Of a stretch of DNA of 64,000 bases, positions 53,123 through 60,914 are shown one piece after another. Position 1 is the stretch's first letter; the number at the start of each line of letters is the position of its first letter. Both the position numbers and the translations under genes were made by a program. The DNA lies in contig OX638319.1 of the NCBI GenBank assembly GCA_951812655.1, positions 62,001 through 126,000 of the forward strand. Direction: 5' to 3'. The DNA is from an uncultured Candidatus Nitrosopumilus sp. (lineage in GTDB: Archaea; Thermoproteota; Nitrososphaeria; Nitrososphaerales; Nitrosopumilaceae). Below the pieces are notes generated by a model, which saw nothing but the letters and a program-made list of their open reading frames with translations, did not search any database and was not told where the DNA came from.

Positions 53123-53179
53123 TACTGTAGACTAGAATCTCTTTTTACAAAAATAGAGTTGGATTATTTTTTCACTGTC

Positions 53180-53443
53180 TTATGTTGTGTGATAGTATTC
53201 TTTGTGAATGTAGCACCACTTCCAAATGTTTTCTGGAACCGCTTTCATTACCGGATGGCCTGTCTCTTCAAAGTGCTTTGTCGCATGCTTCCCTATTGAC
53301 GAATCACAGCATCCCACATGCCCGCAAGTCAGACACATTCTAAGTGCAACCGTGGGTAAGTGCTCCTTTTCGCACTGTTCGCAACTTTTAGTATTTTGAA
53401 CCACGTCTTTTTCTTGCAAGAAGTGCTCGCATTCTTTAAGCAT
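53180..53443 (-). CDS. UBP-type zinc-finger protein
   Basis: 87 residues. The ZnF-UBP pattern is complete: CEHF at the start, CEQC, LRMCLTCGHVGCCDSSIGKHATKHFEETGHPV, and a C-terminal WKWCYIHKEY. In eukaryotes the fold binds ubiquitin tails. Here it is stand-alone. Translation follows ppa by 1 bp. Confidence 0.9.
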   Translation of the reverse strand: MLKECEHFLQEKDVVQNTKSCEQCEKEHLPTVALRMCLTCGHVGCCDSSIGKHATKHFEETGHPVMKAVPENIWKWCYIHKEYYHTT

Positions 53444-53444
53444 G

Positions 53445-53984
53445 TCAGAATTTCTTCAGAGTACTCTTGTATCTCTTTATTGATTCGTGGATTACTGTTT
53501 TGGCCTCTTTGGCGTTCTTCCATCCCAAAATCTCCACTTTCTTGCCTTCCAATTCTTTGTATACCTGGAAAAAGTGTGCAATCTCAGAACGACTATGATC
53601 CTCGATGTCTGTGATGTCTGATGTGTGCAGATATCTTGGATCGTTTGTTGCAACGCAGATGATCTTATCATCAGATTCGCCATCGTCTTTCATTTCAAGA
53701 AGTCCTATGGGTTTGGATTCTATCAGGATGCCTGGATATGTTGGATTTGTAACTATCACTAGTGCGTCAAGCGGATCCCCGTCTTCAGACAATGTCTGAG
53801 GCACCAAACCATAATCTCCTGGATAGTGAAATGGGGAAAAAAGGACTCTGTCGAGTTTCATCATGTTGTGCTTCTTGTCGTATTCATACTTGTTCATGGA
53901 GCCCTTGGGTATCTCTACTATGACATTTATGATATCTGGGATGTCGTTACCCGGCTCAATATCATGCCAAAAGTTTTTACTCAT
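53445..53984 (-). CDS. ppa: Inorganic pyrophosphatase
   Basis: 179 residues of the family I enzyme. Motifs: VEIPKGSMNKYEYD, RVLFSPFHYPGDYGLVPQT and the signature EDGDPLDALVIV with the metal-binding Asp residues. It drives biosynthesis by hydrolysing pyrophosphate in the cytosol. The ZnF-UBP gene follows with 1 bp between them. Confidence 0.96.
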   Translation of the reverse strand: MSKNFWHDIEPGNDIPDIINVIVEIPKGSMNKYEYDKKHNMMKLDRVLFSPFHYPGDYGLVPQTLSEDGDPLDALVIVTNPTYPGILIESKPIGLLEMKDDGESDDKIICVATNDPRYLHTSDITDIEDHSRSEIAHFFQVYKELEGKKVEILGWKNAKEAKTVIHESIKRYKSTLKKF

Positions 53985-54087
53985 TTTCTGGCTCTTGGTC
54001 TGGATGTTCAGTATATGAATTCTCTGAAACCCGTGGGAATCTCGGATTTAGTAAAAATCTTTTATCCTGCTTGAACCTGAATTATCG

Positions 54088-54657
54088 ATGGCAAAGATAG
54101 TGGTAATTGTCGGTTCCGTAAGATCTGAAAGACACGGGATCAGGGTTGCAAAATGGGTAGTCTCAAAATTGAAGAACAAAGGTCACTATGTCTCAATCGT
54201 AGATCCACTTGACTTGAATTTGCCCTTGTTAGATAAAATGTATAAGGAAATGAAATCTCCTCCTGAAAATCTACAAAAACTACAAAAAACAATCAAAGCT
54301 GCAGATGGCTATATCCCAATCACTCCTGAATACAATCACAGTGTCTCTTCTGCCCTGAAAAACACCATGGACTATTTCCTGGAAGAATATTTTTTCAAGC
54401 CTTCTGCTATTATCTCCTATTCTGTGGGAAACTTTGGCGGCATTGTTGCTGGAAATCATCTGCGTCAAATTTTGGCAGAGATGGGAACTCCTGCAATTCC
54501 ATCACAACTGCCAATTTCTAGAGTGCATGAGACATTTGATGCTGATGGAAAACTGCTTGATGAAAACTATGAGAGGAGATTTTCAAAGCTTCTTGACGAG
54601 TTCGAATGGTACGTATCTGCATTTGCAAAGCAGAGGGAATTGGGAACGCCCTATTGA
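54088..54657 (+). CDS. NADPH-dependent FMN reductase-family protein
   Basis: 189 residues of a flavodoxin-like fold. The FMN-binding motif is VGSVRSERHGIRVAKWV and the later segment is ITPEYNHSVSSALKNTMDYF, as in the SsuE/YhdA family. It reduces FMN or azo/quinone substrates. It converges with the secreted-protein gene without a gap. Confidence 0.9.
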   Translation: MAKIVVIVGSVRSERHGIRVAKWVVSKLKNKGHYVSIVDPLDLNLPLLDKMYKEMKSPPENLQKLQKTIKAADGYIPITPEYNHSVSSALKNTMDYFLEEYFFKPSAIISYSVGNFGGIVAGNHLRQILAEMGTPAIPSQLPISRVHETFDADGKLLDENYERRFSKLLDEFEWYVSAFAKQRELGTPY

Positions 54658-55080
54658 TCATACTAGGCTGTTGGTATTTGGTATGACTCTGTAGATTTTC
54701 ACAGTGTAATCTCCTTCGAAGATGTTTACAAATTGGCCTGTGTTGGAATCAAGATTTCGGACTCTGAATTTGTATTCGTATGAACCGTCTCCTTTGACAT
54801 CCACTTGTGCAAAGTGAACAGCTTCTTCTCCTTTGTAAAACTGGATGATGATCGGATACCTCTCAACGTATTCTGATGCTTCCCCGATCACTGTTCCCCA
54901 TGGGAGTCTGTTGTCTTGAGGAACGCTCATCGTGGTAATTGTTTTTTCCAAACTAATTTTCTCATTTATCGGCATGATGGTGACCTGGTTGGGTTCTTCT
55001 GAAGCATCAATTGGGACCGTCATCATTCCAAATGCTGCCATTACGGATGCAATCAACAACAAATTCCAACTGTTTTTCAT
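54658..55080 (-). CDS. Small secreted beta-sandwich protein
   Basis: 140 residues. Signal peptide (LLLIASVMAAFGMMTVPIDA) is followed by an Ig-like region: TVIGEASEYVERYPIIIQFYKGEEAVHFAQVDVKGDGSYEYKFRVR. The pattern resembles extracellular adhesion or cohesion-type domains. No specific role. Confidence 0.75.
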   Translation of the reverse strand: MKNSWNLLLIASVMAAFGMMTVPIDASEEPNQVTIMPINEKISLEKTITTMSVPQDNRLPWGTVIGEASEYVERYPIIIQFYKGEEAVHFAQVDVKGDGSYEYKFRVRNLDSNTGQFVNIFEGDYTVKIYRVIPNTNSLV

Positions 55081-55238
55081 TCAATTGAGTAACTTCAAAA
55101 GTCATTTAAAAAATTTGTTACTGATTTTCTCTCCCAAACGTGGCATGGCTCTGCAGTGGAATTTGTTCTTCGATTTGGGTGGACAGGCTGCTAAATAATG
55201 TCTGTTCGGATCAAACCTTGTAGCAAAAATTAGATTTT

Positions 55239-55367
55239 TCACTGCAAAAGAGTTGTTGAAAAAATTATCTCTGATCTAGTTTGCGATACTTTTTTTGCGC
55301 CCCATTTGAGATTGTATTCCTTTTCCGTCATTTCAATTCTGGATTTACATTTCACACATCTGCGCAT
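55239..55367 (-). CDS. Possible small or decayed zinc-finger protein
   Basis: 42 residues from ATG: MRRCVKCKSRIEMTEKEYNLKWGAKKVS..., with a single CVKC knuckle. The frame upstream stays open for ~20 codons and reads HVWRYSKGTK, but no legal start occurs before an in-frame stop. It may be a fragment that has lost its start, or a short real protein. Low confidence. Confidence 0.3.
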   Translation of the reverse strand: MRRCVKCKSRIEMTEKEYNLKWGAKKVSQTRSEIIFSTTLLQ

Positions 55368-55531
55368 TTTGGTGCCTTTAGAATATCTCCAAACGTGGGC
55401 TTCACTAATTTTGGGACCGTCATGAGTTAATCCTTAACCCCTAGTGTTTTATTCATGGTATTGATTATCTGAACTCTTGTGAGTTTCGAGGGAAACATAA
55501 TACATTAATCAAAACAAATTGTAATCATTGT

Positions 55532-55609
55532 GTGAAATTAGGTATCAAGCTTTTGATAATCGGTATTGCTGCGATCCTTTTGCAGGTTTTTGGAAACATA
55601 TTGTTTTGA
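55532..55609 (+). CDS. Tiny single-TM peptide (25 aa)
   Basis: A GTG start leads to MKLGIKLLIIGIAAILLQVFGNILF, one amphipathic-free hydrophobic helix preceded by two Lys. It could be a small membrane peptide. It resembles the tiny TM proteins at 3790 and 41417. Confidence 0.3.
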   Translation: MKLGIKLLIIGIAAILLQVFGNILF

Positions 55610-55862
55610 AATTGATTTAAATCTTATCTGGGGCAAATTTGCTTGTCTAAAAATTTTATTTTCATTTGTCTCGGTTTATCCTAAAAACGAGAATGATGCA
55701 AATGCGAATATTCGTATTTTCTGAAAATCTTTGATGATGATAATTTTTTTAGATCTGATTTGGTTGCTGTTCTGCAAATAATTTTTAAATATTTTTGCTA
55801 TTTGTGGAATTTTTATCTGTGCCGTACGAAATTCTTAAATTCAAAATTAGCTTAACCTATGT

Positions 55863-56060
55863 GTGGCTACCCGAGATGATCTTAGAAATGATATTCTCAA
55901 AGTTACTGAAGAGCAGCAAAAATTGATGGAATTAAGAAAGTCTTTCTTGGGGTCAAAAGATAACGAAGATCAAATGAATGCATTTCGAATGACTACTCAG
56001 ATAATGAAATACGAGGATTTTATTCGAGATACTGAAAAACAACTTAGGATCATGGACTAA
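55863..56060 (+). CDS. Small helical protein
   Basis: 65 residues from GTG, wholly helical and charged (DILKVTEEQQKLMELRKSFLG; FRMTTQIMKYEDFIRDTEKQL). It could dimerise as a coiled coil. No family known. It follows a gene-poor region and lies about 210 bp before a secreted-protein gene. Confidence 0.6.
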   Translation: MATRDDLRNDILKVTEEQQKLMELRKSFLGSKDNEDQMNAFRMTTQIMKYEDFIRDTEKQLRIMD

Positions 56061-56273
56061 ACTATCCGAATTCGTCTTTTTACTCTTTGAACTATCGCTG
56101 TTGGTTATTTTGTTTTTTAATATGGCCTCTGGCAAAACGTGTTTATTTTTTTTACGATGTTAAATTCCCTCTCTTGTTTTTTCTTTGTGATTGTTGTGTA
56201 TGTCCCGTCGGTCTTCTTGAAATTTCAAACTGCACGTGCATTTTTTCTGGGAATTGGTGAATGAATCCTTGAT

Positions 56274-56954
56274 ATGGCACCATTTATCACTAATCATGAT
56301 TGCATGTGGTTAGTTTTGAAAATTTTGCTTTTTATTTTGATTGTAGGTCTCAGTGTCGCATTCTTTCAACCAACATTTGCATATCATGAGGAACGTGAAC
56401 GCGTTGAGATGTCGCAGATGACGGGCATATTCACCGAAAACATGAAGATTGTGATGTTTCCTATTGTAGACAGGGAATATCATTTGCAGGTTGTATTGCG
56501 TGAAGGTAATCAACCTGAAAACGCCACCGTGAAAGTTGGGTACGGGTTCAATCTAGTGGAAAGGGACCCTCATCGCTATTCCTTGGACGAATCTCCTGAG
56601 GTGACCCAAAGTCACACGAAAGCACGTCATATCTCACAGCATATGAATTCGAAAATCATTGACACTGGGCAGCATGACTTTCCGATAGTCGTAAGATTTA
56701 CTGTGACATTTGACGAGCAGGGATTCTACAGTTATCGTTACTTTGAAAATCATGTGGATGGCGGAGGCCATAGTTCCAATAGCGGCATGCATCACGTGGT
56801 CTCTGGATACAGCAAGGCAATTGATGATGACGGAATGTGCAACAACCCTGAATTGCTCCCGCTGCCAAAGCATGATTTCTCAACGTTGATCTGCGTCACT
56901 CCTGACACACATCATGATCTGATTGCCCAAGGATGGGCGCCAAGGCCGGATTGA
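56274..56954 (+). CDS. Secreted His-rich protein
   Basis: 226 residues from ATG; an in-frame ATG at 56304 may be the true start. The signal peptide (LKILLFILIVGLSVAFFQPTFA) is followed by a beta domain with many His (QSHTKARHISQHMNSK; GGGHSSNSGMHHVV), which suggests metal binding. The end CVTPDTHHDLIAQGWAPRPD resembles a terminal motif common in exported proteins of this phylum. Confidence 0.7.
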   Translation: MAPFITNHDCMWLVLKILLFILIVGLSVAFFQPTFAYHEERERVEMSQMTGIFTENMKIVMFPIVDREYHLQVVLREGNQPENATVKVGYGFNLVERDPHRYSLDESPEVTQSHTKARHISQHMNSKIIDTGQHDFPIVVRFTVTFDEQGFYSYRYFENHVDGGGHSSNSGMHHVVSGYSKAIDDDGMCNNPELLPLPKHDFSTLICVTPDTHHDLIAQGWAPRPD

Positions 56955-57132
56955 AGTAACTACGTACTTGAACAGGATTCGAATCGATAAATTCACGAAC
57001 ATTGGATGTCCTACATGGTGTTCAAACAAATATCTCTTATCTAAAGATGGAAAAATTATATCCTCAAAAATTCAATATGCTATCCTAATTTTAGGTACGT
57101 TTGGAATTCCCAAAAAAGATGAATGATGTGGA

Positions 57133-57227
57133 TGGACCGGATGGGATTTGAACCCACGACCTTTGCGGGAAATTGATTCCTTACGCAGTGTGAGTGCGTC
57201 ATCCAAACCAAACTAGACGACCGGTCC
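57133..57227 (-). tRNA. tRNA-Val (anticodon CAC) with non-canonical 20-nt intron
   Basis: Acceptor GGACCGG/CCGGTCC, an 18-nt D arm, anticodon stem ACGCA/TGCGT with loop CTCACAC (anticodon CAC) and T arm GTGGG-TTCAAAT-CCCAT. Between the anticodon and T stems are 25 nt where 5 are expected. A bulge-helix-bulge can form: TGCG/CGCA helix with bulges TAA and AAG. Cutting in each bulge removes 57162-57181 (20 nt) and leaves variable loop AGGTC. Exons: 57182-57227 and 57133-57161. Confidence 0.9.
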
Positions 57228-57323
57228 AACAAAGTTACGGATATGGGAGTTTTTTTGTCTTTAGGTTGCCCTGATATGTCGTAATTACCCTGTTCTTTTC
57301 TAATTCCTCCAAAAATTACTTCT

Positions 57324-57572
57324 ATGGATCTTCGTGAATTTGATGCCGTTGTTGAACGAATGAGACTGGCCTTTGACTATGTCGATAATTTGGGACAATA
57401 CGTGGAGGCTGCCAAATTATTGTATCAGATGAATGATCTACTCCCTGATGATCTGTCCTTGTCTCTTGAGGAATTGGATGATCCTGAATCTGCCAAATCC
57501 TTTGTATTGAAATACCATGATGAGTTAAAATCTGCTATTGTTAATTATAGGCAAAGACTGATGATGTGTTAG
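57324..57572 (+). CDS. Small helical acidic protein
   Basis: 82 residues from ATG, rich in Asp, Glu and Leu, with helices AVVERMRLAFDYVDNLGQYVEAAKLLYQM and SAKSFVLKYHDELKSAIVNYRQRL. No family is recognised. The stop is 2 bp from the end of the convergent L40e gene. Confidence 0.65.
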   Translation: MDLREFDAVVERMRLAFDYVDNLGQYVEAAKLLYQMNDLLPDDLSLSLEELDDPESAKSFVLKYHDELKSAIVNYRQRLMMC

Positions 57573-57574
57573 TT

Positions 57575-57742
57575 CTATTTCTTAACGCCCAGATTTCTGT
57601 TCTTTAGTCTGAGATATGGATTCCTGCATTTTCTGCATCTGGTAGCATCGATGTCGTTTCTTGCTCCGCATTTGAAACAAATCCTCATTACTAGACGTGC
57701 TTGCTGTGCAATTCGTTTCTTTTCAGGATCTGTGATTGGCAT
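57575..57742 (-). CDS. rpl40e: 50S ribosomal protein L40e
   Basis: 55 residues from ATG. The sequence is basic with CFKCG and CRKC as a zinc ribbon (ICFKCGARNDIDATRCRKCR) and LRLKNRNLGVKK at the end, matching archaeal L40e, which in eukaryotes is fused to ubiquitin. It is encoded just downstream of sucCD on the opposite side of the small acidic gene. It is below the usual ORF length threshold. Confidence 0.93.
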   Translation of the reverse strand: MPITDPEKKRIAQQARLVMRICFKCGARNDIDATRCRKCRNPYLRLKNRNLGVKK

Positions 57743-57773
57743 TTGATTCTCTCCTTAATCTCTCTCTTTTATT

Positions 57774-58691
57774 CTAATCGGACTTGTCCATTTTTCCTGC
57801 AAGCAATACTGGAACTTCTGCAGGTCTCTTTGCCACTGGGATGTTTGCCTTGTTAAACATGGATACTTTGGATTCTGCTGAACCGTATGTGCCCATCACT
57901 ATGGCTCCTGCATGACCCATTCTTTTTTCCTTGGGTGCTGCTCTGCCTGCAATATATGCTACAGTTGGCTTGTTGAATCCGCTGTCGATAATGCGCTGAG
58001 CCAGAATTTCTTCCGAGTCTCCTCCGATCTCTCCTACGATTACCAGTCCCTCTAAATCTGAAATGTTCTTGACCATGTCAAATGCGTCGATCAATCTTGT
58101 ACCGTTTACCGGATCTCCGCCAATGCCTATTGTAATTGATTGACCAAAACCTGAATTTGTAAGCGCATCTGAAATTTCATAGAGCAGAGTTCCGCTCTTT
58201 GACAAAACCGCAATCTTTCCTGCCTTAAATGGCATTGGTGGCATGATTCCGACTTTGATAATCTCCGGAATCATTATTCCTGGTGTGTTTGGTCCTATGA
58301 TCACTGCTCCTTTTTGATTTGCCAAATCCAATGCCTCCATCGTATCTCTGATTGGGACGTGTTCTGGTATTGCGACAAGAAGCTTGATTCCTGATTCTAA
58401 TGCGTCCTTGGCTGCAGACAGAAAGAACTTGGCTGGAACGTAGATGATTGAAATTTTTGCATTTGTTGCATCCACTGCCTCTTTCATGGTATTGTAAACT
58501 GGAACCTTGTCTTCGAATTTTTGACCTCCTTTGCCGGGAGTGACCCCTGCAACAACGTTGGTTCCATATGCTATCATCTGCTTCGCATGTAGGGAGCCGT
58601 ATGCTCCTGTAATTCCTTGAACGATAACTCCTTTCTTTTCATAATCTGGATCTCCTGGTTTTCCTTTGAGTGTATCAAAAATGTCTATCAT
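57774..58691 (-). CDS. sucD: Succinyl-CoA synthetase alpha subunit
   Basis: 305 residues. The CoA-binding Rossmann motif is VIVQGITGAYGSLHAKQMIAYGTNVV. The phosphohistidine segment is KRMGHAGAIVMG with His as the phosphorylated residue. The ends match SucD. It forms the alpha subunit of the enzyme that makes succinyl-CoA and links to carbon fixation and TCA intermediates. It overlaps sucC by 4 bp. Confidence 0.95.
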   Translation of the reverse strand: MIDIFDTLKGKPGDPDYEKKGVIVQGITGAYGSLHAKQMIAYGTNVVAGVTPGKGGQKFEDKVPVYNTMKEAVDATNAKISIIYVPAKFFLSAAKDALESGIKLLVAIPEHVPIRDTMEALDLANQKGAVIIGPNTPGIMIPEIIKVGIMPPMPFKAGKIAVLSKSGTLLYEISDALTNSGFGQSITIGIGGDPVNGTRLIDAFDMVKNISDLEGLVIVGEIGGDSEEILAQRIIDSGFNKPTVAYIAGRAAPKEKRMGHAGAIVMGTYGSAESKVSMFNKANIPVAKRPAEVPVLLAGKMDKSD

Positions 58692-59794
58692 TTCTTTACA
58701 CCCATTACCGCTGCATTAATTGCTTCTTCTACGGAATCAAAAATATTGGTCCTTGAGCCCTCGAGCATTTCTTTTGCTTTTTCTGATTCTGTGCCTTTCA
58801 ATCTTGAGAACACTGGCAAGTCTATTAGGTTGTTTTCGTATGCCTTCAGAAATGCTTCTGCAACAACCGTTGTCTTGACGATTCCTCCGTAAAGGTTTAC
58901 TAAAATTCCCTTTACTCTGTCTAGTTTACTTATCAATGTCAGTGCTTCATAGACTGATTCTGTAGTTGCACCGCCGCCTACGTCCAAGAAACATGCTGGC
59001 TTTCCGCCGTTGTCTGACAACATGTCTAGTGTGGACATGACCAATCCTGCTCCGTTTCCGACAACTGCGATGTCGCCGTCTAATTCGACCAGGGAAAATC
59101 CACTTTTTTCGGCCTGCTCCTCGATGGCTGTTTTTTCTTGATATTTTTCCAATTCTGGGTGTCTAAAGTTGCTATTGTCATCTGTTACGAATTTTCCATC
59201 CAACGCCATAATTGTGTCATCTTGCATGATGGCAAGGGGATTAATTTCCACAAGCTCTGCTTCTTTTTCAATTGTAAGATTTGATAATTTTTTTAATGTG
59301 TCTACAAACTGTTCTGCAGTATTTCCGTCTAGCTCCATTTCTTTTGCAACCTCTCTTGCCAAATCGTCTGAAACTTCGCCTAATCCGATTTCTTTGATTA
59401 TTTGGTTCTTTACTGATTCAATTTCAACTCCTCCTTCGGCAGATGCGATGATCGTATAGCATCTTTTTGAACGATTCAAAAATATTGATAGGTACAGCTC
59501 TTTTTTGATGTCTGCCATTTTTTCTAGCAGGATTGCTCTGGCCCTCTCTCCTTTGATCGTCAAATCCATCACTTGCGGGTACTTTATCTCGAATTCGTCG
59601 TCATTTTGGCACTTTTGTATGCCTCCTGCCTTTCCTCTGCCGCCGACGGGTACCTGGATTTTTATCACAAATGGGTATCCTAGTTCTTTGGCGTGTTTTC
59701 GTCCCTCCTCGATGTTTGTTGACGAAATGCTGTTCAGCAGGTTGATTCCGTATTCTCTAAAAAGTTCTTTAGCCTGAAATTCTAATAGTTGCAT
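58688..59794 (-). CDS. sucC: Succinyl-CoA synthetase beta subunit
   Basis: 368 residues with an ATP-grasp domain: FQAKELFREYGINL at the N-terminus, PFVIKIQVPVGGRGKAGGI and AELVEINPLAIM, followed by the CoA-ligase region FLDVGGGATTESVYEALTLI. It catalyses the nucleotide-binding half of succinyl-CoA synthesis with the alpha subunit. The stop overlaps the sucD start by 4 bp. It is the first gene of the sucC-sucD pair. Confidence 0.95.
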   Translation of the reverse strand: MQLLEFQAKELFREYGINLLNSISSTNIEEGRKHAKELGYPFVIKIQVPVGGRGKAGGIQKCQNDDEFEIKYPQVMDLTIKGERARAILLEKMADIKKELYLSIFLNRSKRCYTIIASAEGGVEIESVKNQIIKEIGLGEVSDDLAREVAKEMELDGNTAEQFVDTLKKLSNLTIEKEAELVEINPLAIMQDDTIMALDGKFVTDDNSNFRHPELEKYQEKTAIEEQAEKSGFSLVELDGDIAVVGNGAGLVMSTLDMLSDNGGKPACFLDVGGGATTESVYEALTLISKLDRVKGILVNLYGGIVKTTVVAEAFLKAYENNLIDLPVFSRLKGTESEKAKEMLEGSRTNIFDSVEEAINAAVMGVKK

Positions 59795-59834
59795 ACGAAA
59801 TCCATGAAATTAATCTTCTTTATTAATTATGATA

Positions 59835-60164
59835 TTATTTCAACTGCTCTTCCAGAAAATCTATCATTTCCAAAAACCGATCTTTGCTTTTTCTCAACAG
59901 CTCTTGCGGATATTCTTTGATTGTGAAAACAAATTGTTGGTGAAAACTTGGAACTAGTACTCCTCCAGACGTGACCATCTGCTCGATTACATATCCTTTG
60001 GTAAGTGTGCATACGATCTCTTCATATGATTCGTCTTCCTCTTCAAGCGTTTGTCTGTAAAGGACAATCGGTCTGTTTGTTTTTGCAATGATGCTTGATC
60101 CCTTTTCTAGAAGATCTGACAGCTGTTGTATCTGCCATGCATCCAGACTGATCTGTTTTACCAT
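59835..60164 (-). CDS. Conserved hypothetical protein
   Basis: 109 residues from ATG. Mixed alpha/beta with LSDLLEKGSSIIAKTNRPIVLYRQTLEEE and a C-terminal helical end LRKSKDRFLEMIDFLEEQL. No signal peptide or zinc motif. No family is recognised. It is next to sucC, separated by about 40 bp. Confidence 0.65.
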   Translation of the reverse strand: MVKQISLDAWQIQQLSDLLEKGSSIIAKTNRPIVLYRQTLEEEDESYEEIVCTLTKGYVIEQMVTSGGVLVPSFHQQFVFTIKEYPQELLRKSKDRFLEMIDFLEEQLK

Positions 60165-60277
60165 GTTATCGGTAAGTGATTTTTATATTTAACCCTGACA
60201 AAACAACGCATCTTCACAATTTGTCGTCAATAAAACCGTCCTGATCTAAAATTAAAATAAAGAAAATGATTTGGCAT

Positions 60278-60862
60278 CTATGCCATATCTAGAGCTCTGG
60301 AATGTTTTCCTGTGTGTGGTCTTTCCCCTGAATACTTTCTTCTCATGTGTCCTGACGGTCTTCCATAGATTAGTTCCAGGAACCACGATTCGTGCTCTAT
60401 CTCTTCAGCTAGGATGTCTTTTGCAATGTCGTACGTTACTGGGTCTTTTCCGAATGTCATCTGACATATTTTGTTCCAGTTGACAATTGCCCCCTGCTCT
60501 GCTTTGAGACATTTCTCTAGAATTGCTTTGTGATCTGTTGGATTTGTTGGAAGCTGTAAGAATTCACAACCAGAAATTTTGATAAATTCCGTTGCGTCAT
60601 TTGGAAGAATTCCGCCTAATTGGTAGATTCTTTCGAGACATGATTCAAAGTGACTGAGATCTTCTAGCCTCGCGTCTTCGATAATTCCCTTTAGTCCTTC
60701 CCCTTCCATGCCTGTACAGTGTGCCCTGAGGTTGGTAAAGTAATAGTATGCAGTAAACTCTACTGCTGCATTTTGGATTAATTCTTTTACCAACTCGTCC
60801 ACATCTAGGCCGTTTTGTTTTAGAACGTTAATTCCAACAACATTTGGATTTGATTCTGACAT
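60278..60862 (-). CDS. Dps-like ferritin-family protein
   Basis: 194 residues with a four-helix ferritin-like domain. Metal-binding residues appear in NAAVEFTAYYYF, ARLEDLSHFE, KAEQGAIVNW and AEEIEHESWF, giving Glu/His ligands for a di-iron centre. The family (Dps-like, archaeal) stores iron and detoxifies peroxide, protecting DNA. The C-terminus is short and basic (HTGKHSRALDMA). Confidence 0.9.
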   Translation of the reverse strand: MSESNPNVVGINVLKQNGLDVDELVKELIQNAAVEFTAYYYFTNLRAHCTGMEGEGLKGIIEDARLEDLSHFESCLERIYQLGGILPNDATEFIKISGCEFLQLPTNPTDHKAILEKCLKAEQGAIVNWNKICQMTFGKDPVTYDIAKDILAEEIEHESWFLELIYGRPSGHMRRKYSGERPHTGKHSRALDMA

Positions 60863-60914
60863 TTGTTTATGGAATTTTTGATTGTAATAAAAATATTACA
60901 TTAATTTTCAAAAT

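Larger units (their letters stand above)
55081..55862 (+). other. 782-bp gene-poor region
   Basis: The only coding signals I can support are two very short frames, at 55239-55367 (minus) and 55532-55609 (plus). The remaining bases are AT-rich with stops in all frames. No tRNA or strong long hairpin was found. Confidence 0.5.
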
